From: Panacagrimonas sp965216845
Lineage (GTDB): Bacteria; Pseudomonadota; Gammaproteobacteria; Nevskiales; Nevskiaceae
NCBI GenBank assembly: GCA_965216845.1
Contig: OZ244200.1
Span: 2,790,001-2,854,000 of the forward strand
Direction: 5' to 3'
DNA: 64,000 bases
Made by a program: the position numbers and the translations under genes
Part shown: in pieces, positions 1 to 8,317 of the stretch
How the letters are laid out: each line of letters opens with the position of its first letter
Position numbering within the stretch: position 1 is the stretch's first letter
Notes under the pieces: generated by a model
Databases searched by the model: none
Told to the model about the DNA's origin: nothing
Seen by the model: the letters and a program-made list of their open reading frames with translations, nothing else

Positions 1-35
1 CAAACGAGATTGCGGCATCTGTCGGCTGTCAGATC

Positions 36-1469
36 TCAATTTTCCGCCGCGCGCGCCAGCATTGAAGTGGTGGAATAGCCTTCGTGGAACGCCAGCACCG
101 TGACCTTGCCACCGTTGGCCTTGACGATGTCATGTCCGGCGATCTGCTCTGGTTTGTAATCGCCACCTTTGGCCAGCACATCGGGCAGGATTTCGGCAAT
201 CAGGCGCGCCGGCGTGTCTTCCGAAAACGGCAGCACGTAATCCACCGGCCGCAATCCGGCCAGCATCGCCATTCGGTCCGCACAGGCATTGACCGGCCGT
301 GATTCGCCTTTCAGGCGGCGCACCGAGTCATCATCGTTCACCGCCACAATCAACAAGTCACCCAGCTCACGCGCGGCCTGCAAATAACGCAGATGCCCTG
401 CGTGCAGAATATCGAAGCAACCGTTGGTGAAAACAATTTTCTGACCGCGCGACCTGGCCGCCGCCACGCTGGAGAGCAGATACGCCCGGCTCACCAGGCC
501 CTGGGCGCCAGCGACCGACTGCTTGCTGCGGGCGCTCAACTCGCCGGGTGTCACGCTCGCCGTTCCCAACTTTCCCACCACGATACCCGCAGCCAGATTG
601 GCCAGACGCACCGCATCTTCGATGGTCTCACCGGTCGCCAGGGCACTGGCGATGCTGGCAATGACGGTATCACCGGCGCCGGTGACGTCGAACACTTCCT
701 GCGCCTGGGCCGGCAGGTGCAGGGGCGGACGCGAGGGGCGAATCAGCGTCATGCCCTTTTCGCTGCGCGTGATCAGCAGGGCGCTCATTTCCAGTTCAAT
801 GCGCAGGCGCTCGGCGCGCTCGAACAAGGTTTTCTCATCCGGGCAGCTGCCGATGACCGCTTCGAGCTCCGACAGGTTGGGTGTGATCAGGCTGGAGCCG
901 CGGTAACGCGAGAAATCGCTGCCTTTGGGGTCGACCAGAATCGGCTTGCTGGCGGCGTAGGCGTCGGCGATCAGGCCTTCGACGTCCACCAGCGTGCCCT
1001 TGTTGTAGTCCGACAGCACCACCGCATCGGCCTGATCCAGGCACTGGCCGAAGCGGCCCAGAAACTCGCCGCGATCAAACGCGCCTGCGACCGCCAGGGA
1101 TTCCTCAAAATCCAGGCGAATCACTTGCTGGTGGCGTGACAGGACCCGCAATTTGGTGATGGTGGGCAGCCGTGCCGCCTCCACCCATTCGGTCACCACG
1201 CCCACCCGGCTCAGGTATTGATCCAGCGATGAAGCCGCGTCGTCAGCGCCGACCACGCCCAAAAGACGCGCGGTTGCGCCCAGCGCCGCGATATTGATGG
1301 CAACGTTGGCCGCACCGCCGGGACGCGACTGATCATCCTGCACCCGCACCACCGGCACCGGCGCTTCGGGGGAGATGCGTTGCGTCGCACCGCTCCAGTA
1401 GCGGTCCAGCATCACATCGCCCGCCACCAGCAGCCGGGCCTTGGAGAAATCCGGAATCCGCAGGCTCAT
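36..1469 (-). CDS. hldE: Bifunctional heptose-7-phosphate kinase / heptose-1-phosphate adenylyltransferase
   Basis: This cytoplasmic enzyme makes ADP-heptose for the LPS inner core. It phosphorylates D-glycero-beta-D-manno-heptose 7-phosphate and then adenylylates the 1-phosphate. The protein has 477 residues, the usual size for the fused form. The N-terminal two thirds is a PfkB/ribokinase domain: GGAANVA lies near residue 52, and the GAGDT motif that carries the catalytic Asp lies near residue 265. The C-terminal part is a nucleotidyltransferase with TNGCFDILHAGH, which contains the HxGH signature. It lies 29 bp downstream of ilvE on the same strand and is probably co-transcribed with it. 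Both halves look intact. The assignment is very secure. Confidence 0.97.
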   Translation of the reverse strand: MSLRIPDFSKARLLVAGDVMLDRYWSGATQRISPEAPVPVVRVQDDQSRPGGAANVAINIAALGATARLLGVVGADDAASSLDQYLSRVGVVTEWVEAARLPTITKLRVLSRHQQVIRLDFEESLAVAGAFDRGEFLGRFGQCLDQADAVVLSDYNKGTLVDVEGLIADAYAASKPILVDPKGSDFSRYRGSSLITPNLSELEAVIGSCPDEKTLFERAERLRIELEMSALLITRSEKGMTLIRPSRPPLHLPAQAQEVFDVTGAGDTVIASIASALATGETIEDAVRLANLAAGIVVGKLGTASVTPGELSARSKQSVAGAQGLVSRAYLLSSVAAARSRGQKIVFTNGCFDILHAGHLRYLQAARELGDLLIVAVNDDDSVRRLKGESRPVNACADRMAMLAGLRPVDYVLPFSEDTPARLIAEILPDVLAKGGDYKPEQIAGHDIVKANGGKVTVLAFHEGYSTTSMLARAAEN

Positions 1470-1498
1470 GTCATTGGTCCGGCGTCAGGCCGTCGCGT

Positions 1499-2422
1499 TC
1501 AAATGTGGCTGAGCCATCCCGAATACTTGTCTGACTTGCCCTTGACCAGGTCCAGATAGGCAGCCTGCAGCTTTTCGGTAATCGGGCCGCGCGAGCCGCT
1601 GCCGACGCTGCGATTGTCCACCTCGCGGATCGGCGTCACCTCGGCGGCGGTGCCGGTGAAAAAGGCTTCATCGCAGATATAAAGCTCATCGCGATTGATG
1701 CGTCGCTCGGTCACCTTGTAGCCGAAATCCCGGGCCAGCTGAATCACGCTGCGGCGGGTAATGCCGTCCAGACAGGCGTTCAGGTCCGGCGTATGCAGCT
1801 CGCCGTCCTGCACGATGAAGATGTTTTCGGCGCTGCCTTCGGCCACGTGGCCGGTGGTATCCAGGGTGATGGCTTCGTCATAACCCTCACGCAGCACCTC
1901 GTTCAGGGCCAGCATGGAGTTGATGTACTGGCCGTTGGCCTTGGCCCGGTGCATGCTCGAATTGGCGTGGCCGCGAGCAAACGAACTGGTCTTGACGCGG
2001 ATGCCGCGTTCCATGTTGTCCGCGCCCAGATAGGCGCCCCAGGTCCACGCCGCGACGATGGCGTGGGTTTTCAAACCATCGGCGCGCAGACCCATGCCTT
2101 CGGTGCCGTAAAACACCATCGGGCGCAGATAAGCCGCGTCGAGCTTGTTGGCGCGAAGCACCTCCAACTGCGCCTGATTCAGTTCATCCTGACTCCAGGG
2201 CATGGGAATGCCCAGAATCTTGGCCGAGTTGAACAGCCGGCGGGTGTGATCCTGCAATCGGAAGATCGCCGTGCCCTTGGGGGTCTGGTAGGCGCGCACG
2301 CCTTCAAAGACGCCGACGCCGTAATGCAAGGTATAGGTCAGCACATGCACGGTGCAGTCGCGCCAGGGGCGCATTTCACCGTCATACCAGATGAAGCCGT
2401 CGCGATCGGCCATCGTGTTCAT
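1499..2422 (-). CDS. ilvE: Branched-chain amino acid aminotransferase (class IV)
   Basis: A PLP enzyme that transfers the last amino group in Leu, Ile and Val synthesis, using glutamate. The protein of 307 residues starts MNTMADRDGFIWYDGEMRPW and ends GWLSHI. The PLP lysine is expected in AKANGQY, and the downstream GSAENIF motif is typical of class IV transaminases. I chose the start at 2422 because GAGGA sits six bases before it. An open frame continues upstream to 2647 but runs into the divergent heptosyltransferase and does not look like protein. A perfect TATAAT and a hairpin lie just upstream. The neighbours glnE and LPS-core genes match the Pseudomonas glnE-ilvE-waa order. Confidence 0.96.
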   Translation of the reverse strand: MNTMADRDGFIWYDGEMRPWRDCTVHVLTYTLHYGVGVFEGVRAYQTPKGTAIFRLQDHTRRLFNSAKILGIPMPWSQDELNQAQLEVLRANKLDAAYLRPMVFYGTEGMGLRADGLKTHAIVAAWTWGAYLGADNMERGIRVKTSSFARGHANSSMHRAKANGQYINSMLALNEVLREGYDEAITLDTTGHVAEGSAENIFIVQDGELHTPDLNACLDGITRRSVIQLARDFGYKVTERRINRDELYICDEAFFTGTAAEVTPIREVDNRSVGSGSRGPITEKLQAAYLDLVKGKSDKYSGWLSHI

Positions 2423-2451
2423 TCTTATTCCTCGCAATACCAAAAAAACAA

Positions 2452-2470
2452 TGCCCGCAGCGCGCGGGCA
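2452..2470 (-). promoter_or_regulatory. Terminator-like hairpin in the ilvE leader
   Basis: On the minus strand TGCCCGC pairs with GCGGGCA around the loop GCGCT, and the sequence TTGTTTTTTT follows directly. This looks like an intrinsic terminator. It sits between the TATAAT box and the ribosome binding site of ilvE, with no minus-strand gene upstream to terminate. It is therefore either an attenuator or a 5' stabilising hairpin of a very short leader. I see no leader peptide. Confidence 0.5.
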
Positions 2471-2476
2471 ATCCGT

Positions 2477-2482
2477 ATTATA
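2477..2482 (-). promoter_or_regulatory. Putative -10 box of the ilvE promoter
   Basis: A perfect TATAAT on the minus strand, 54 bases upstream of the ilvE start. No good -35 hexamer is found 16-18 bp upstream; TTGAAA lies only 9 bp away. If used, transcription would begin almost at the base of the hairpin at 2452-2470. Confidence 0.45.
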
Positions 2483-2518
2483 GGGTTCAGTTTTCAACGC
2501 GCGCATCGCCCTCACCTC

Positions 2519-3526
2519 TTGAGCCTTGACCTGCCGGTTCGCGGCGCCGCGCCGCGCATTCTGATCGTTCGTGTTTCCGCCCTGGGCGACATCGTCTTCG
2601 CCACCAGCCTGTTGCACGGCCTGCGCCAGCGCTGGCCCGACGCACACATCGACTGGGCGGTGCAGTCCGGCTTTGCCGGCGTTCTGGAAAACGACACGCG
2701 CATCAATCGCCTGATTCGTCTGCCCACCAGGCTGCGACTGACGCCGGGCGTCATCTCAGCGCTGCGCGCCGAATTCAGCAAAGGCGCTTACGACTGGGTG
2801 ATCGACGCCCAGGGGCTGCTCAAAACCCGTTTCCTGGCGCGCCTGGTGCCCAATGCCTACCGCATTGGTTTTGAATCCAAGGAACCAGGGGCTTGCTGGA
2901 TGGATCAACTGCTGCCCAAGGGCGGAGCAATCACCGACATCGCCTCCGAATACCGGTTTCTGGCGCAAAGCATCACCGCAATGCCGGCGCCGGCGCCCAG
3001 ACTGAACGCCATCGACCACAAGGCCGTGCTCAAACATGCTGCGGACTACACCGTGCTGTGCCCATTCACCACCCGGCCACAGAAACACTGGATGCAGGAA
3101 AACTGGGGCCAACTGGCCGCCTTGATACACGCGCGCGGCCTGGGTCCGGTGGTGTTGATGGGTGGACCGGGCGATGTCGCGGCCGCCAGGGATATCGAAG
3201 ACACACTGCCGCAGGGCAGCATCAACCTGGTTGGAAAAACCCGGCTGGATGCGGTGGCCGGGGTGATTGCCGGCGCCCGGCTGCTGATCGGCGTGGACAC
3301 CGGCCTGACGCACATCGGCATCGCCACCGGCCGGCCGGTCGTGGCGCTGTTTGGTTCGACTTGCCCTTACACCGGCGGCGCGGATTCGCCGCTGCGGGTG
3401 ATGTATGACGCCCTGCCCTGCGCGCCGTGCAAGCGCCGACCAAGCTGCAACGGCGCCTTCGACTGCATGCGGGGACTATCCCCCGAACGCGTGTGCGCCG
3501 CAGCCACGCAATTGATCGGCGCATGA
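2519..3526 (+). CDS. waaC: Glycosyltransferase family 9, LPS heptosyltransferase I-like
   Basis: Probably adds L-glycero-D-manno-heptose to the Kdo/lipid A acceptor in the LPS inner core at the cytoplasmic face of the inner membrane. About 335 residues. The N-terminal RILIVRVSALGDIVFATS is the GT9 nucleotide-sugar fold start, WVIDAQGLLKT matches WaaC enzymes, and GVDTGLTHIGIA is the GT9 donor-binding motif. The end has several cysteines (CAPCKRRPSC), more than WaaC usually has. The start is uncertain: no ATG or GTG lies close, and TTG at 2519 is the nearest initiator, without a clear Shine-Dalgarno. It is divergent from ilvE and overlaps the next gene by ATGA. Heptosyltransferase I versus II is inferred from similarity only. 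Confidence 0.82.
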   Translation: MSLDLPVRGAAPRILIVRVSALGDIVFATSLLHGLRQRWPDAHIDWAVQSGFAGVLENDTRINRLIRLPTRLRLTPGVISALRAEFSKGAYDWVIDAQGLLKTRFLARLVPNAYRIGFESKEPGACWMDQLLPKGGAITDIASEYRFLAQSITAMPAPAPRLNAIDHKAVLKHAADYTVLCPFTTRPQKHWMQENWGQLAALIHARGLGPVVLMGGPGDVAAARDIEDTLPQGSINLVGKTRLDAVAGVIAGARLLIGVDTGLTHIGIATGRPVVALFGSTCPYTGGADSPLRVMYDALPCAPCKRRPSCNGAFDCMRGLSPERVCAAATQLIGA

Positions 3527-4611
3527 AGATCATTCACGTCGAAACCGGCATGCACTTGTACGGCGGCGCCCAGCAAGTGGCCTATCTGCTCAAGGGCCTG
3601 AAAGCGCGCGGCGTTGAAAACCTGCTGGTGTGTCCGCCACGCTCCGCTATTGCGCTGGAGGCGCGAAAGTCCGGGATTGAAGTCCATGAGATCCCCTGTA
3701 ATGGCGATCTGGATTTTCGCTTCCTGTCACGCCTGATTCAGCTGTTTCGCGCCGAACAACCCGAACTGGTTCACCTGCATTCCCGGCGCGGCGCGGACGT
3801 GCTGGGCGGCATCGCGGCCTGTCGCGCGGGGGTGCATGCGGTGTTGTCACGCCGCGTCGACAACCCCGAATCACGCTGGCTGCTGCCGCTCAAATACCGC
3901 ATGTATGAACGCGTCATCTGCATTTCCGAAGGCATCGCCGCCGTTCTGAACGACCAAGGCGTGGACGCAGCAAAACTTCGCGTGGTGCGCAGTGCGCTGG
4001 ACCCCGACGTGTGGATGCGGGCCAAACCCCGGCCGGCACTTGATGTTGAATTCGGCATTGCACCCGAGCGCCTGTGCATCGGCGTGGTGGCGCAACTGAT
4101 CGAACGCAAAGGTCATGCGGTGTTGTTCGACGCGCTGTCGCAGCTGCCGGCGCATACCCCGCCCTACCAGCTGCTGATTTTCGGGCAGGGTCCGTTGCGC
4201 GCCGAACTGGAGCGACTGGTTGGCAGTTTTGGCTTGAGGGATCGCGTGGTTTTCGCGGGATTTCGCAAGGACCTTTCCAACTGGATGGGCGCTCTGGATT
4301 TGATGGTGCATCCAGCCTTTGCCGAGGGTCTTGGCGTCTCGCTGTTGCAGGCCCAGGCGGCGGGATTGCCGGTCATTGCCAGTCGCGTGGGCGGTATTCC
4401 CGAGGCCATCGTGCACCAACAAACCGGCGTGCTGGTCGCCCCCGGCGATGCGCAAGCGCTGAGCCAGGCCATTGCCGATTTGCTCAACAATCGCGAATGC
4501 CGCGTCAGCCTTGGCATGGCGGGCCGGCGGCGCATTCTCGGTGAGTTCTCCGTTGACGCCATGGTTGACGGCAATCTGGCCGTGTATCGCGACGTGCTAA
4601 ACCTCGATTAA
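3523..4611 (+). CDS. Glycosyltransferase family 4 (LPS/polysaccharide)
   Basis: A retaining GT-B enzyme of 362 residues, expected to add a sugar to the LPS core or a surface glycan. The N-terminal ETGMHLYGGAQQVAYLLKG is the glycine-rich acceptor loop. The C-terminal half has IERKGHAVLFDAL and HPAFAEGLGVSLLQAQAAGLP, whose glutamates fit the EX7E donor motif. The ATG overlaps the stop of the heptosyltransferase as ATGA, so the two are probably translationally coupled. The 3' end overlaps the convergent glycosyltransferase by 15 bp. The acceptor and sugar cannot be read from sequence. Confidence 0.85.
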   Translation: MKIIHVETGMHLYGGAQQVAYLLKGLKARGVENLLVCPPRSAIALEARKSGIEVHEIPCNGDLDFRFLSRLIQLFRAEQPELVHLHSRRGADVLGGIAACRAGVHAVLSRRVDNPESRWLLPLKYRMYERVICISEGIAAVLNDQGVDAAKLRVVRSALDPDVWMRAKPRPALDVEFGIAPERLCIGVVAQLIERKGHAVLFDALSQLPAHTPPYQLLIFGQGPLRAELERLVGSFGLRDRVVFAGFRKDLSNWMGALDLMVHPAFAEGLGVSLLQAQAAGLPVIASRVGGIPEAIVHQQTGVLVAPGDAQALSQAIADLLNNRECRVSLGMAGRRRILGEFSVDAMVDGNLAVYRDVLNLD

Positions 4612-5712
4612 GCCCATGTACTGCAGATAACGCCGCGCGCTGGTGGGCGCACGGTACTCATCAACGGCTTCTTTGAGCATTCGTGCATCCGGCGGTTCGC
4701 GCAGGGTCTGAATCATTGCCCGGGCCAAGCCGGCGGCATCCGCCACCGGCACCAAGGGGCCGACCCGGCCGCCGTCCAGAATTTCATCGGGACCGCTGGG
4801 GCAGTCGGTCGAAACGCTGGGAATGCCCAGCGCGAGCGCTTCGGTCAGGGCATTGGGCGAACCCTCCCAGGCCGACGACAGCACGAACAAATCGGCACGT
4901 GAAAGCCAGGCGTAGGGGTTGGACTGGAACCCGGCCAGATGAAAGCGCGCGGCGATGCCAAGTGATTCGGCCAGCGCCATCAAGTCCGCACGGTCGCTTC
5001 CTTCACCCAACAGAATCAATCGCGAAGGAATCTGCCGTTGCATGGCGGCGAACGCGCGCAACAGGCTTGGGAAATCCTTCTGCTGGTTCAGGCGTCCCAT
5101 GCCCATCACCACCGGCCAGGACCGCTCCACCAGCCAGTCATGCGGCGGCGGGGCTTGCGCCTGTGATTCAAATGAGGGCGTGATGACCGGATTTCGAATC
5201 ACCCGAATCCGTTCCGCCGCAAGCCGGGTGGTTGCCACGGTGTCCTGTCGCACCCCTTCGGAAACCGCGATGACCCCGCATACCGATGGATAAAGCCGGC
5301 GCATGGGAGCAAGGCGCAGCCATCGGTTGAATGCACTCTTGCGCGCCAGCGCGGCGGACAGGTTGGTACCCAATCGGATAAAGACGGGGAGATTTCCGCC
5401 ATAACGCTTTGCCGCTTTCAAAGCCGCGCGCCCGGCGCGATCCTTGGCGGCGAGCAGGACATCGGGTCGCTGCTGCTTCAGATAAGACGTCACCTCGCCC
5501 ACGCAGGTTGAACTGTGTCTGGATTTGAGACGGATCAGATTGACACCGTCGGGGATACGATCCGCGTGCCCGCCGCTGAGTTTCAGGGCCAGCAAATCCA
5601 CTTTCACATGCTTGGCGAATTCCGCGCACAGGTTAAGCACCATGCGCTCCACGCCGCCGTCCCCGGACAAGGAAATCAGCACCGCCAGTCGTTTGCCTTG
5701 ATCAGTGCTCAT
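4597..5712 (-). CDS. Glycosyltransferase family 4
   Basis: A GT4 enzyme of 371 residues. It starts MSTDQGKRLAVLISLSGDGG, where SGDGGVERM is the N-terminal loop. The donor half has GRLNQQKDFPSLLRAF and SSAWEGSPNALTEALALGIP, the EX7E region, followed by STDCPSGPDEILDGG. The same STDCPSGP segment occurs in the glycosyltransferase at 9166-10359, so these two are closer to each other than to the one at 3523. It is the last gene of a minus-strand operon: its ATG overlaps the stop of the amidotransferase gene as ATGA. The substrate is unknown. Confidence 0.85.
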   Translation of the reverse strand: MSTDQGKRLAVLISLSGDGGVERMVLNLCAEFAKHVKVDLLALKLSGGHADRIPDGVNLIRLKSRHSSTCVGEVTSYLKQQRPDVLLAAKDRAGRAALKAAKRYGGNLPVFIRLGTNLSAALARKSAFNRWLRLAPMRRLYPSVCGVIAVSEGVRQDTVATTRLAAERIRVIRNPVITPSFESQAQAPPPHDWLVERSWPVVMGMGRLNQQKDFPSLLRAFAAMQRQIPSRLILLGEGSDRADLMALAESLGIAARFHLAGFQSNPYAWLSRADLFVLSSAWEGSPNALTEALALGIPSVSTDCPSGPDEILDGGRVGPLVPVADAAGLARAMIQTLREPPDARMLKEAVDEYRAPTSARRYLQYMGLIEV

Positions 5713-7523
5713 AAATAATCCAGCGGATTGTCTTGCACCCCTGGCACGGACGAATCACCTTCAACGAAAAGGCGATGCCAGATGGCGAACTGCATCAGGT
5801 TCCATACCTCACGGCTGCAATCGGCTTTTTGCTGCTGACGGGCGATAAGGTTTTTTACCACCTCCGGCACACACCATTGGCGAATCGCGTCGTTCCGCGG
5901 CAATGCAGTTGCCAGTGAAGCCAGAAACGCGCCGCCTAGCCATTCACCGACCGGCACGTGGAACCCGGATTTCTTGCGCCATAGATGATCCGCCGGCAGG
6001 AAGGATTCCGCCCAGCGCTTGATCAGCAGCTTGCCCGCATTTGAGTTCACCTTCAGCGCATCCGGCAAGGAAAGTCCGAACTCCACCACGCGGTGGTCCA
6101 GAAACGGCACCCGTCCTTCAAGGGAAAACGCCATTAACATGCGGTCCGCCTTCACCAACAAATCGTCCGGCAAATTGGTATTCAAATCCACGTGCTGCCG
6201 GCGTTGCAAATCCGACCAGGACGGCGGCGTTTCGGACCAGGCCTCGGTATAAGGCGTGCGATGTGTTTGCAGCGCGGCTTGCAACTCCGGCTTGAACAGG
6301 CCCTTGATCAGCCTGCCGCGCAATTCCCCGCGCGCGCGAAAACCGCCGCTGCCCGGATAACGCAGGGATTTGAATTGCCGCTCCACCCAGCCGGGCCGAT
6401 AACGGCCATATCCGGCGAATGCCTCGTCCCCGCCCTCGCCGCTGAACACCACTTTCAAATCCTGCGCGGCGACTTCGGCCAGAGCCATGGTGGGCAAACA
6501 GGCGTAATCGCGCATCAAGTCATCGGCCGCCCAGACGCTGCGCGGCAGGCGCCGAAACACCTGCTGAGACGACAAGCGAATCGGCTGATGATCGGCGCCG
6601 AATAAATCAGCGATCCGCTGCGCGCCCTCCAGTTCATCTTTTTGTTTTGCGTCTGACCAGCCGATCGAATAAGTGCGCACCGGCCTGGATTGAAAACGAT
6701 GCAACTGCGCCAACAGCACCGCCGAATCCACACCGCCAGAGAGAAAAGCACCGACGGGCACATCCGAGCGCATGTGCTCGCGCATCACCTGCTCAAACAG
6801 CGGCTCCCATTGCTCGATGGCTTCAGCCTCATTGCACTGACGCGGCTCGACCGCAGTGCTTTGCCAATAACGCCGGTGCTCAAGCGTCAAGGATTCATCA
6901 ACGCGAATTGCCTCCCCTGGCAACACGCGGTAAATCCCCTGGAAAATCGTTTCGCGGCCGCTGGAATGCTGGTTTTGAAAATACTGCCCCAGCGCAGCCA
7001 CATTGATACTTGGCTTGTTCGGAAGCGCCGGCAATATGGCCTTGAGCTCGGAAGCGAATAACAGACCATCCGCCAGGGGCGCGTAATAAAGCGGCTTGAT
7101 GCCCAGCCGATCACGCACCAGCCACAACGCCTTTCGCCGCCGGTCCAACAAGGCGAAGGCGTACATGCCACGCAAGCGCTGCAACGACGCTTCACCCCAA
7201 TGCGCCCAGCCGTGCAATGCGGCCTCGCTATCGGATCCACTGCGCGGTTTTGCACCCAGCGCTCTGAGTTCATCGAGCAGTTCGATGTAGTTGTAAATCT
7301 CTCCATTGCAGACCAGGGCGTATCGCTGATCGGCATCCATCAACGGTTGGTGCCCGCCGGGCAAGTCGATAATCGACAGGCGGGTGTGCGCCAGACCAAC
7401 GTTTTCCCACACGAACTGACCGCGATCTTCGGGGCCGCGGTGATCCAGCGTTCGCGCCATTGTTGACAGCAGCTCTGGATCCGGCGCCTTGCGCCTGAGC
7501 GCCAGGCCAGCAATGCCGCACAT
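5709..7523 (-). CDS. asnB: Asparagine synthase (glutamine-hydrolysing)-like amidotransferase
   Basis: A 604-residue protein with an N-terminal class II glutamine amidotransferase domain starting MCGIAGLA; Cys2 is the nucleophile, and RLSIIDLPGGHQPL and CNGEIYNY follow. The C-terminal ATP-pyrophosphatase synthetase domain carries FLSGGVDSAVLLA. Family members make asparagine, or in polysaccharide loci amidate sugar acids or other carboxylates. Here it sits between a sulfotransferase (6 bp gap) and a glycosyltransferase (ATGA overlap). A role in modifying a surface glycan is therefore plausible, but plain asparagine synthesis cannot be excluded. Confidence 0.88.
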   Translation of the reverse strand: MCGIAGLALRRKAPDPELLSTMARTLDHRGPEDRGQFVWENVGLAHTRLSIIDLPGGHQPLMDADQRYALVCNGEIYNYIELLDELRALGAKPRSGSDSEAALHGWAHWGEASLQRLRGMYAFALLDRRRKALWLVRDRLGIKPLYYAPLADGLLFASELKAILPALPNKPSINVAALGQYFQNQHSSGRETIFQGIYRVLPGEAIRVDESLTLEHRRYWQSTAVEPRQCNEAEAIEQWEPLFEQVMREHMRSDVPVGAFLSGGVDSAVLLAQLHRFQSRPVRTYSIGWSDAKQKDELEGAQRIADLFGADHQPIRLSSQQVFRRLPRSVWAADDLMRDYACLPTMALAEVAAQDLKVVFSGEGGDEAFAGYGRYRPGWVERQFKSLRYPGSGGFRARGELRGRLIKGLFKPELQAALQTHRTPYTEAWSETPPSWSDLQRRQHVDLNTNLPDDLLVKADRMLMAFSLEGRVPFLDHRVVEFGLSLPDALKVNSNAGKLLIKRWAESFLPADHLWRKKSGFHVPVGEWLGGAFLASLATALPRNDAIRQWCVPEVVKNLIARQQQKADCSREVWNLMQFAIWHRLFVEGDSSVPGVQDNPLDYL

Positions 7524-7529
7524 CAGGAC

Positions 7530-8192
7530 TTACTCTGGATCAAACCGATACCCCAGCATTTCCACATCGCGCCGAAAAAAATCGCCGACCAGCTGCGCCA
7601 GATCGTCCGTGTAATAACTTCGATAATCCTTCTTGCGGTCAGTGGCTTGTCGTTTGTGCGGCAAGGCTGGCGGGTTGATTCCAAGCCGCATGCAGATGTA
7701 TTCCCAGTCCTCCTGCAAGTGCTCGTAGCGGCCGATGAAATCGGTCAGCAGATTGCCGCGCAGGTCGATCAGATAATCCGTCAGCGGCGTGATGGCGGTG
7801 TCCAGGTGATACTGGTACGGGCGCTGCGGATCGAGCTTGTAGCGGGTGAAGGCTTCAAAACTCTCATGCCCTTCCAGCAAATGCGGCCGCTCGCGCTTGA
7901 GATGGTGATAGCTTGAAACCTGCAAGTCCCAGGGGTTGCGCACGAAGGCGAATTTGAACAGACCGTCGAAATGCGCTTTCTCCAGCATTTCCTGCGCGCA
8001 GATGATCTTGGCGTGGCGCGGCAGCTTGGCGGCGATGCGATGCCCGGTGAGCCCCGACAGGCGCGAACAAATCCACTGCGCCAGATAATAGGGATCGCGC
8101 CATTGCAGCGAACGCAAGGCCGCGCGCACGCTGGTGCCGCCGGTCTTGGCGATGTGGACGTAGAGAAAGTTGTAACGATTGGAGAGCAACAC
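7530..8192 (-). CDS. Sulfotransferase family protein
   Basis: A 220-residue protein with VHIAKTGGTSVRAAL near the N-terminus, the 5'-phosphosulfate loop of the sulfotransferase 2/heparan-type family. The region FAFVRNPWDLQVSSYHH fits the 3'-phosphate-binding motif with its conserved Arg and Ser. It should transfer sulfate from PAPS to a carbohydrate or similar acceptor. The start is GTG at 8192, with no strong ribosome binding site. It heads a three-gene minus-strand unit with asnB and a GT4 gene, which suggests sulfation of a surface glycan. No signal peptide is visible, so it should be cytoplasmic. Confidence 0.82.
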   Translation of the reverse strand: MLLSNRYNFLYVHIAKTGGTSVRAALRSLQWRDPYYLAQWICSRLSGLTGHRIAAKLPRHAKIICAQEMLEKAHFDGLFKFAFVRNPWDLQVSSYHHLKRERPHLLEGHESFEAFTRYKLDPQRPYQYHLDTAITPLTDYLIDLRGNLLTDFIGRYEHLQEDWEYICMRLGINPPALPHKRQATDRKKDYRSYYTDDLAQLVGDFFRRDVEMLGYRFDPE

Positions 8193-8317
8193 TTATCAAC
8201 AGGAGCCTCGCCGAACCAGCCGGCATTATCCTTGATTGACGCCGTCGAGCGGTTCCTGAAGGCTCTTTTCCGGGCTTGCTCTAAGATGGTCGATCATTCG
8301 AAACCAAGGTCCGCCGC

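Noticed and set aside
1793..2518. Upstream 242-codon extension of the heptosyltransferase frame
   Set aside because: It is antisense to ilvE and lacks family similarity.
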